64,000 nt of DNA. Source: JAQBQB01 sp963846925 (GTDB taxonomy: Bacteria > Gemmatimonadota > Gemmatimonadetes > Gemmatimonadales > Gemmatimonadaceae). Each line of letters opens with the position of its first letter. Positions within the stretch are counted from its first letter, which is position 1. Location: the NCBI GenBank assembly GCA_963846925.1, contig CAWJXW010000017.1, positions 198,783-262,782 of the forward strand, read 5' to 3'. Below, one piece after another: positions 57,997-64,000 of this stretch. The position numbers were made by a program, and so were the translations under genes. Under the pieces are notes generated by a model. It was not told where the DNA came from, did no database searches, and saw only the letters and a list, made by a program, of their open reading frames with translations.

Positions 57997-60606
57997 ATGA
58001 TCAACGCCGATCGACTCACCGTCAAAGCCGGCGAAGCGCTCAACGACGCCGTCGGCATCGCTCGCAAGAATGGCAATCCGGTCGTCTTCGACCTCCATCT
58101 GCTCGCCGCCCTCCTCGAGCAGGACGAGGGCATCGTCGTTCCCGTCCTTCAAAAGCTCGGCGCCAGCGTGGCGCAGTTGCGCGAGCAGGTCGCGCGCGAG
58201 ATCGACCGCTACCCCAAGCAGAGCGACGCGCAGCCCACCGCCTCGCGCGAGCTGAACAAGGTCTTCGACCGCGCCGAAGCCGAAGCCAAGAAGCTCGGCG
58301 ACGAGTACGTGTCGACCGAGCATCTGTTGCTCGCGTTGTCGGACACGAAGGGTGCCGAGAGCAAGGGGCTGCTCAACACGGCGGGCGCGACGTACGATGC
58401 GCTGCTCGAGTCACTCGAAGCGGTGCGCGGGACGCATCGCGTCACGGACCAGACGCCCGAAAATCAATATCAGGCGCTCCAGCGCTATACACGCGACCTC
58501 ACCGAGGCGGCGCGGAAGGGCAAGCTCGACCCCGTCATCGGCCGCGACGAGGAGATTCGGCGCGTCGTGCAGGTGCTGTCGCGTCGCACCAAGAACAACC
58601 CCGTGCTCATCGGCGAGCCCGGCGTCGGCAAGACGGCGATCGTCGAAGGGCTCGCGCAGCGAATCGTCAACGGCGACGTGCCGGAGAGCTTGAAGAACAA
58701 GCGGCTCGTCTCGCTCGACATGGGCGCGCTCATCGCCGGCGCCAAGTTCCGCGGCGAGTTCGAGGAGCGGCTCAAGGCGGTGCTCAAGGAGATCACCGAC
58801 GCCCAGGGGCTGTTCATCGTCTTCATCGACGAGCTGCACACGATCGTCGGCGCGGGAAAGGCCGAGGGCTCGATGGACGCCGGCAACATGCTCAAGCCGG
58901 CGCTCGCGCGCGGCGAGCTGCGCGTCGTCGGCGCGACGACGCTCGACGAATATCGCAAGCACGTCGAGAAGGACCCCGCGCTCGAGCGCCGCTTCCAGCC
59001 CGTCTTCGTCGGCGAGCCGAGCGTCGAGAACACGATCGCGATTCTGCGCGGACTCAAGGAGCGCTACGAAGCCCACCACGGGGTGCGCATCACCGACGAC
59101 GCCATCATCGCAGCGGCGACGCTCTCGCATCGCTATATCGGCGACCGCTTTCTCCCGGATAAAGCAATAGATCTCGTCGACGAAGCGGCGTCGCGACTGC
59201 GCATCGAGATCGACTCGATGCCGCAGGAGATCGACGAGGTCGAGCGGCGCATCATGCAGCTCGAGATCGAGCGCACGGCGCTGCAAAAGGAGAAGGACCG
59301 CGCCGCCATCGAGCGACGCGAGGAGTTGGAGCGCGAGCTGGCGGGACTGCGCGAGAAGTCGTCGGCGATGAAGGCGCAGTGGCAGCAGGAAAAGGAGATG
59401 CTCGGCGGCGTCGGCAAGATCAAGCAGGAGATTGATCAGGCGCGAATCGAGGCGGAGCAGGCCACGCGGCGCGGCGACCTCGCCAAGGCCGCCGAGATCA
59501 CGTACGGCCGCATCCCGCAGCTCGAGGGACGCATGCACGACACCGAGCGCAAGCTCGCGTCCACCGACGGCCGTCCACAGTTCTTGAAAGAAGAAGTCGG
59601 CGCCGACGACATCGCCGAAGTCGTGGCGCGGTGGACCGGCATTCCCGTCTCGCGCATGCTCGAGAGCGAGCGTGAGCGTCTCACGAAGCTCGACGAGGAG
59701 CTGGCGAGGCGCGTCATCGGCCAGGAAGAGGCGGTGCACGCCGTCGCCAACGCCGTGCGCCGCTCGCGCGCCGGTTTGCAGGACCCGAATCGCCCGATCG
59801 GCTCGTTCATATTCCTCGGGCCGACTGGAGTTGGCAAAACGGAAACCGCGCGCGCCCTCGCCGATTTCCTCTTCGACGACGACCACGCGATGGTGCGCAT
59901 CGACATGTCCGAGTACATGGAGAAGCACGCCGTGGCGCGTTTGATCGGCGCACCGCCGGGCTACGTCGGCTACGAGGAGGGCGGACAGCTCACCGAGGCG
60001 GTCCGACGGCGTCCCTACGCCGTCATCCTATTTGATGAGATCGAGAAGGCCCATCCGGACGTCTTCAACATTCTCTTGCAGATCCTCGACGACGGCCGGC
60101 TGACCGACTCGCAGGGGCGCACGGTCGATTTCCGCAACACGGTCATCATCATGACGTCGAACGTCGGCTCGACGTTCATCCTCGAGCACGCGCGCGGCGA
60201 CTGGGCGCTCGTCGAGACGCAGGTCATGAGCTCGTTGCGTCAGACATTCAAGCCCGAATTCCTCAACCGCGTCGACGACATCATCATCTTCCACCCGCTC
60301 GGCACCGAGCAAATCGAGCGCATCGTCGACCTCCAGCTTGCGCGGCTCGAGAAGCTTCTCGCCGAGCGAAAAATCTCGATCGAGGTGACGCCCGAGGCGA
60401 AGCGGGTGCTTGCTGAAGAGGGCTACGACCCCGCGTTCGGCGCGCGGCCGCTCAAGCGGTCGATCCAGCGGCTCATTCAGAATCCGCTGGCGATGGCGGT
60501 GCTCGAGGGGAAGTTCGTCGACGGCGATGCGATCGTCGTGCGGCCGGACGGGAAGGGAGCGCTCGAGTTCTCGAGCGAGCCGGCGAAAGAGACCGTCGGT
60601 GCCTGA
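57997..60606 (+). CDS. clpB: ClpB protein disaggregase
   Basis: Hexameric AAA+ chaperone that resolubilises aggregates with DnaK. The 869-residue product has the Clp N domain (repeats about 1-145), AAA1 with GEPGVGKTAIVEG (about 206) and FIDELHTIVGAGKAEGSMDAGNML, the long ClpB coiled-coil M domain (about 400-530), AAA2 with GPTGVGKTETARALADFLF (about 608) and the C-terminal D2 small domain. The M domain separates ClpB from ClpA/ClpC. All nucleotide motifs are intact. Confidence 0.97.
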   Translation: MINADRLTVKAGEALNDAVGIARKNGNPVVFDLHLLAALLEQDEGIVVPVLQKLGASVAQLREQVAREIDRYPKQSDAQPTASRELNKVFDRAEAEAKKLGDEYVSTEHLLLALSDTKGAESKGLLNTAGATYDALLESLEAVRGTHRVTDQTPENQYQALQRYTRDLTEAARKGKLDPVIGRDEEIRRVVQVLSRRTKNNPVLIGEPGVGKTAIVEGLAQRIVNGDVPESLKNKRLVSLDMGALIAGAKFRGEFEERLKAVLKEITDAQGLFIVFIDELHTIVGAGKAEGSMDAGNMLKPALARGELRVVGATTLDEYRKHVEKDPALERRFQPVFVGEPSVENTIAILRGLKERYEAHHGVRITDDAIIAAATLSHRYIGDRFLPDKAIDLVDEAASRLRIEIDSMPQEIDEVERRIMQLEIERTALQKEKDRAAIERREELERELAGLREKSSAMKAQWQQEKEMLGGVGKIKQEIDQARIEAEQATRRGDLAKAAEITYGRIPQLEGRMHDTERKLASTDGRPQFLKEEVGADDIAEVVARWTGIPVSRMLESERERLTKLDEELARRVIGQEEAVHAVANAVRRSRAGLQDPNRPIGSFIFLGPTGVGKTETARALADFLFDDDHAMVRIDMSEYMEKHAVARLIGAPPGYVGYEEGGQLTEAVRRRPYAVILFDEIEKAHPDVFNILLQILDDGRLTDSQGRTVDFRNTVIIMTSNVGSTFILEHARGDWALVETQVMSSLRQTFKPEFLNRVDDIIIFHPLGTEQIERIVDLQLARLEKLLAERKISIEVTPEAKRVLAEEGYDPAFGARPLKRSIQRLIQNPLAMAVLEGKFVDGDAIVVRPDGKGALEFSSEPAKETVGA

Positions 60607-60634
60607 GAGCCGTCGACGACGCCACGCTCGAGTC

Positions 60635-61120
60635 TCAAGCCCGCCCGGCGGCCGCTTTCGCGAGCACTAGCTCTCGGTCTTTGACGTCTTTCGCCGCCAA
60701 GGGCGGCTTGACCTTGAAGCCGTTGAGGATCTTGATCTGGAAAGCGACGCCGCCCTTTCGCACGGCCAGAATTGGACCGGCCCCCGAGGGATAGATGTAG
60801 TACGCCTCGTCGCCGACGCCTGATACGACCTCAGTCTTCAGCCTGGGGCTCGATTTCATGCTGGCGAACACAGACGGTGGTTCGATTGACAACGTGACTC
60901 GGCGATGGTCGGGATCCGCCGATCCGGCATCCGACCACGAGCATGCGCTCTTGGTGGTCTCCGTGATATAGTGCCCCTGGGTCACGGGGACTTCGATCGC
61001 TGTGCTGGCCTCTGACGGGATGAGCAGAGTACACGCATCAACGTTCGCGAATTGTGAACGAGCGGTCACCGGGCTGAGGGAGACCGCGACGAGCGTTACG
61101 AGTGGGAGGACAAGGCGCAC
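60635..61120 (-). CDS. secreted DUF3558-like protein
   Basis: The 161-residue product has a signal peptide (MRLVLPLVTLVAVSLSPVTA) and one domain with two Cys likely bridged (DACTLL and SACSWSD). The later pattern VSGVGDEAYYIY followed by LAVRKGGVAFQIKI matches DUF3558-type lipoprotein domains in outline. No lipobox is seen. Convergent with clpB, 28 bases apart. Confidence 0.6.
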   Translation of the reverse strand: MRLVLPLVTLVAVSLSPVTARSQFANVDACTLLIPSEASTAIEVPVTQGHYITETTKSACSWSDAGSADPDHRRVTLSIEPPSVFASMKSSPRLKTEVVSGVGDEAYYIYPSGAGPILAVRKGGVAFQIKILNGFKVKPPLAAKDVKDRELVLAKAAAGRA

Positions 61121-61256
61121 GCGCGATTCTCCGATTGGGGTAGTCTCAAAATGCTAGAGGACTCAGCCGACGCTGAGCAAGCGACCCCAACTGGATGTGC
61201 CTAAGGCGGCGACGCCAAAGGATTGATTCGCAGCCGTGGGACGAAGAAGATTGCCC

Positions 61257-61296
61257 GGTCCACCGGTCCACCGGTCCACCGGTCCACCGGTCCACC
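61257..61296. repeat. five perfect tandem GGTCCACC octamers (site C)
   Basis: GGTCCACC is repeated five times without a mismatch, ending 16 bases before the tadA start. It is the same octamer as sites A and B. A reading frame crosses it, but the GTG at 61313 makes it non-coding. Confidence 0.75.
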
Positions 61297-61312
61297 AGTC
61301 ACTCCGCCATCC

Positions 61313-61801
61313 GTGATCCCCACCCGCGACGACAACGCCTTCATGGATCTCGCGCTCGACCAGGCGCGGCGCGCCGGCGAGTCGGGCGACGTGCCGGTCG
61401 GCGCCGTCCTCGTGCATGAAAACAAGGTCGTCGCCTCCGCCAGCAATCGCACCGCGCGCGATCGCGACCCGACCGCGCACGCCGAGCTGCTCGTCATTCG
61501 CGACGCGGCCGAGTCGCTCGACGATTGGCGGCTCGGCGGGTGCACGTTGTACGTGACGCTCGAGCCGTGCGCGATGTGCGCGGGCGCGATCGTGCTCGCG
61601 CGTGTCGACCGCGTCGTGTTCGGGGCGTGGGACCCGAAGGCGGGAATGGCCGGCTCGGTCGGCGATCTGCTGCGCCATCCGAAGCTCAACCACCGCCCGG
61701 AGGTGCTCGCGGGCGTGCGCGCGGACGAGTGCGGCGCGCTCCTCACGGAGTTCTTCGAGCAGCGACGCCAAGTCGTTGACTCGCCTTCATCTACGACCTA
61801 A
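61313..61801 (+). CDS. tadA: tRNA-specific adenosine deaminase TadA
   Basis: Makes inosine at A34 of tRNA-Arg(ACG). The 162-residue product has the first helix DDNAFMDLALDQARRAGE, VPVGAVLV, the zinc/catalytic HAELLVIRDAA and the Cys pair in PCAMCAGAI, followed by VVFGAWDPKAGMAGS. The GTG at 61313 is chosen because farther upstream the frame reads through the GGTCCACC array; ATG 61343 is an alternative. A tRNA gene follows 16 bases after the stop. Confidence 0.93.
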   Translation: MIPTRDDNAFMDLALDQARRAGESGDVPVGAVLVHENKVVASASNRTARDRDPTAHAELLVIRDAAESLDDWRLGGCTLYVTLEPCAMCAGAIVLARVDRVVFGAWDPKAGMAGSVGDLLRHPKLNHRPEVLAGVRADECGALLTEFFEQRRQVVDSPSSTT

Positions 61802-61817
61802 TTTTCTCGGCTGCTCC

Positions 61818-61907
61818 GGACAGGTGGCCGAGTGGCTGAAGGCACCGGTCTCGAAAACCGGCATACCGGTGAACCCGGTATCGAGAGTTCGAATCTCTCC
61901 CTGTCCG
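61818..61907 (+). tRNA. tRNA-Ser (anticodon CGA)
   Basis: The acceptor GGACAGG (61818-61824) pairs with CCTGTCC (61900-61906), with discriminator G. The anticodon stem CCGGT/ACCGG brackets the loop CTCGAAA, so the anticodon is CGA at 61852-61854. A long variable arm (about TACCGG-TGAA-CCCGGTA) is class II. The T arm has GAGAG-TTCGAAT-CTCTC. CCA is not encoded. Confidence 0.95.
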
Positions 61908-61935
61908 TTCCTTTCCTCCGCGCGCCCCGCCCCAA

Positions 61936-62418
61936 TCAAGAACGACGGCGAGGCCGTTGCTTCGCCGACACCGACCGGATGATGAGCTGGTGCCGCCCGG
62001 TCGCCGAGAACGGCGTCTTGGCGCGTTCTTCGGCCGCGGCGAGAAGCGTGCGAATCTCCGGACGCTCGAGAACGCCGACTGATTCCAGACGCACGAAGCG
62101 CGTTTGTTTGCCGGAGCCGAGGAGCACGCGGCTTGGGTCGGGCAGGCGAGCGCCGTGAATGAAGCACAGGCCGACGCCGTTCGCTCCCGCCGCCATCGAG
62201 ATGATCGAATCGGACGGGCGTTCGGTGGGCGAGTATCCGATCACGAAGAAGTTGTAGTTGTCGTAAACGATCTCGGTCGCCGTCGGAAAGCGCTTGCGCA
62301 GAGCGCGCCGGACGGCGCGGATGGTCGCCGCGTTCTTCGCGTCGAACTTGGCGATGAATTCCTTGAGACGCGCTTCCGCGTCGGTGCGGGGCTTGGCTGT
62401 CCGGACAGTCGCTGGCAT
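61936..62418 (-). CDS. DUF1801-family protein
   Basis: The 160-residue product is a YdhG/DUF1801-like small domain with an initial helix LKEFIAKFDAKNAATIRAVR, then RKRFPTATEIVYDNYNFFVIGYSP and FIHGARLPDPSRVLLGSGKQTRFVRL. DUF1801 (often YdhG-like) has no assigned enzyme activity. Its 3' end approaches the tRNA gene from the other strand. No frame problem. Confidence 0.75.
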   Translation of the reverse strand: MPATVRTAKPRTDAEARLKEFIAKFDAKNAATIRAVRRALRKRFPTATEIVYDNYNFFVIGYSPTERPSDSIISMAAGANGVGLCFIHGARLPDPSRVLLGSGKQTRFVRLESVGVLERPEIRTLLAAAEERAKTPFSATGRHQLIIRSVSAKQRPRRRS

Positions 62419-62568
62419 GTGGTCGTGCTCCCGGCAAGGCGTTCTCCCACTAGGAACGCGAGCCGAAGGTCACGCCGCAAGAGGTCCGCCCGGTCCCGGT
62501 CAGCGTGCGCCGCATCGTCCTGTCGACGGGTTTTGGCGCACGCTGCTCGATGGGGAATCTGATGCCGC

Positions 62569-63126
62569 TCAGAGGCGCGGCGTCATCTGCTGGAAGACGA
62601 TCTCCCAAAGCTTCCGCCGCGCTTCTCGACGACCCACGTCACGCGGGTTCGCACGACTCCGCCGCTGGACGGCAGCCCAGGGGGGAGACAAGGCGTACCC
62701 GGTGAGCGACACCTCTTGCAGTACGATCGCGACCGTTCCCGTCAGGAATTGAATGTCGCGCACATCGATCGTCTGAGTGCTGCCGGCGAACGGGCCACCG
62801 AAGAGAAATGCATGCTGCGCGCGAAGGGCGTCGCGCCCCGTGCTCAGAGCGCCCAGCGGGTTGATGACTTGTACGTCTGCTGCGTACGGTGCCGTATACG
62901 CCGCCGCGTCCTTGGCAGTCCACGCCGCGGTCACGGCTTGCACGATGTCACGTATCGGATCGGTCGGAATGCTGTTCGACAGTCGCTGAGCGGACGCTTC
63001 GGCCTCACGGCCGGCAATCGGCGCCGCCGTATTGGACGTGTCGCTGCACGCAAGGCCCAATAAGGCCACAAGTGGCATAGCGGCAAAGCTCGCGGCACGC
63101 GAAGTTCGGGTGGACATTGGACGCAT
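62569..63126 (-). CDS. lipoprotein with SnoaL/NTF2-like domain, two compensating frame breaks
   Basis: ATG 63126 is preceded by GGAG 9 bases upstream. A lipoprotein signal (FAAMPLVALLGLAC) precedes an NTF2-like cone domain (IVQAVTAAWTAKDAAAYTAPYAADVQVINPLGA). The end KLWEIVFQQMTPRL is normal, but the preceding stretch is proteinlike only in another frame (GVVRTRVTWVVEKRGG). This implies an indel near 62680 in a C-run and a second one near 62610. The single frame still has no stop. Family members include SgcJ/EcaC-type proteins; the ligand is unknown. Confidence 0.7.
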   Translation of the reverse strand: MRPMSTRTSRAASFAAMPLVALLGLACSDTSNTAAPIAGREAEASAQRLSNSIPTDPIRDIVQAVTAAWTAKDAAAYTAPYAADVQVINPLGALSTGRDALRAQHAFLFGGPFAGSTQTIDVRDIQFLTGTVAIVLQEVSLTGYALSPPWAAVQRRSRANPRDVGRREARRKLWEIVFQQMTPRL

Positions 63127-63243
63127 CGAAAAATCTCCATGATGGGTAATGGTTGGACTTCGGCGGGGCACCCCCACGGGAACCCTCTCCCCCGCCCCCC
63201 ATCACACGACGCGCAAAAATCCGACAAAAGATGCCAACGGCAA

Positions 63244-63840
63244 ATGCACGTTCAGTTGAATCCGGAGGATCCGGAGGCAATCACCGAGGCGCTGTGCGCC
63301 TTGCGCAGCGGCGCGCCGGATGCGATGGAGCGCCTCGCGCCTCTCGTTTACGAACAGCTGAAACGCATCGCACGCCGCCAGCTTCGCGCCGAAGCCCCGG
63401 GACACACGCTCTCCACGACGGCGCTCGTGCACGAAGCGTATCTGAAACTGGTCGATCAGTCGCGCGCAGAGTGGCAGGACCGCGGGCAGTTCTACGCTGT
63501 TGCCTCGGGCGCGATGCGACGCATTCTGGTGGACTACGCCCGTCGGTACGCTGGCGCGACGTGGCGCCGATGAAGAAGGTACGGCGCGGCCGATCACGCT
63601 CGACAACATCGAAATCGCCAATGCCGAACGCGCCGACGTACTGGTCGCGTTGGACGAGGCGCTCGAGCGGCTCGGTCGGTTCGATGAGCGGCAAGCCCGT
63701 GTGGTGGAATGCCGCTTCTTCGGAGGTCTGACGGAAGTGGAAACGGCGTCGGCGCTCGGCATTTCACAACGCACCTCGTCGCGCGCGAATGGGTCACCGC
63801 GCGGGGTTGGCTCTATCAGGAGCTCCAACGTGATTGGTAG
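63244..63840 (+). CDS. ECF-type RNA polymerase sigma factor, frame-broken
   Basis: The ATG at 63244 starts QLNPEDPEAITEALCALRSG; region 2 has LAPLVYEQLKRIARRQLRAE, TLSTTALVHEAYLKL and MRRILVDYARR. The first frame stops at 63573; the second gives ITLDNIEIANAERADVLVALDEALERLGRFD, then VVECRFFGGLTEVETASALGIS. A third frame gives REWVTARGWLYQELQRDW, ending at TAG 63840. At least two one-base errors are needed. This is the TIGR02999-like ECF class that sits next to Ser/Thr kinases. Confidence 0.85.
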
Positions 63841-64000
63841 TGAACGGTGGCAGGAGGTGAAGCGCATTGCCGCCGATGTCCTCGAGCAACCCGAGAGCGA
63901 GCGCTCCGCATTCCTCGAGCAAGCGTGCACCAACGAGGATCTGCGGACGCAAGTCGAGCTGCTGCTGAACGGGTGCGCGCAGGCGGACGCCGCGGAAGGA
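63830..64000 (+). CDS. Ser/Thr protein kinase, N-terminal part only
   Basis: GTG 63830 overlaps the sigma factor stop. The 57 visible residues read SERWQEVKRIAADVLEQPES, then RSAFLEQACTNEDLRTQVELLL. This is the usual N-terminal helical leader of PknB-type kinases that pair with ECF sigma factors. The kinase domain would start just beyond the window, so no catalytic motif is seen. Confidence 0.7.
   Translation, partial: MIGSERWQEVKRIAADVLEQPESERSAFLEQACTNEDLRTQVELLLNGCAQADAAEG

Noticed and set aside
61257..61296. CRISPR array
   Set aside because: The units are contiguous octamers without spacers, and no cas gene is present.
61223..61312. Longer TadA N-terminus encoded through the GGTCCACC repeat
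   Set aside because: It would give a low-complexity STGPPVHR repeat not seen in TadA; the GTG at 61313 gives a normal start.
63565..63580. TGA read as selenocysteine in the ECF sigma factor
   Set aside because: Reading through the TGA stays in a non-protein frame; the real continuation is in a different frame, so this is an indel.

Overview
The window is high-GC, gene-dense DNA from a Gram-negative bacterium. Protein content suggests a Gemmatimonadota-like soil or environmental organism. The evidence for that is the didermic secreted lipoproteins and beta-barrels, a DNRLRE-type lipoprotein, a stand-alone FlgD-type Ig domain, an ECF sigma factor placed next to a Ser/Thr kinase, and a HprK/mannose-type PTS cluster. 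This placement rests on family resemblance only; no search was run. Almost every gene lies on the + strand, and many neighbours overlap by 1-4 bases (ATGA/GTGA/TTGA), so translational coupling is the rule.

Layout. 1-4.2 kb: division cluster murC (5' end cut off)-ftsQ-ftsA-ftsZ. 4.2-10.4 kb: LytM-type M23 peptidase, a membrane vWA protein, ftsY, recG. 10.4-12.5 kb (minus): lipoprotein and sensor kinase. 12.7-16.7 kb: asnS, then on the minus strand a secreted regulatory-like-domain protein and mazG. 16.7-23 kb: alr-deoB-cdd, followed without a gap by a DNRLRE lipoprotein, an outer-membrane barrel and a receiver-kinase hybrid. 23-28.3 kb: mtaB, miaB, comEC, and a small HExxH protein. 28.3-36.5 kb: fbp, a methylmalonyl-CoA mutase catalytic subunit, an FmdB zinc ribbon, argS, a PfkB kinase, purM, a secreted barrel. 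36.5-40.3 kb: riboflavin operon ribD-ribE-ribBA-ribH with nusB. 40.3-48 kb: glycosyltransferase, hprK, PTS EIIA-EIIB-EIIC-EIID-HPr-EI, metK. 48-55 kb: bifunctional nuclease, membrane protein, a BtuF/C/D-type ABC importer, recO, selB. 55-64 kb: small secreted FlgD-Ig protein with its own promoter and terminator, TPR protein, clpB, tadA, tRNA-Ser(CGA), several small proteins, and an ECF sigma factor with the start of a Ser/Thr kinase.

Two features run through the whole window. First, about fifteen genes, including essential ones (argS, purM, recG, ribE, recO), are broken by single-base frame changes, several in G or C homopolymers. The likeliest cause is uncorrected assembly error, not true pseudogenes; these genes are annotated as single CDS with the frame break noted. 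Second, intergenic gaps carry short dispersed repeats: a GGTCCACC family at three loci, and a GAAAA-n-CTCAACGC element on both sides of the TPR gene. These repeats, the small HExxH protein, the stand-alone FlgD-Ig protein and the compact PTS/HprK cluster are the items most worth following up. I did not find a clear, wholly new multi-gene system.
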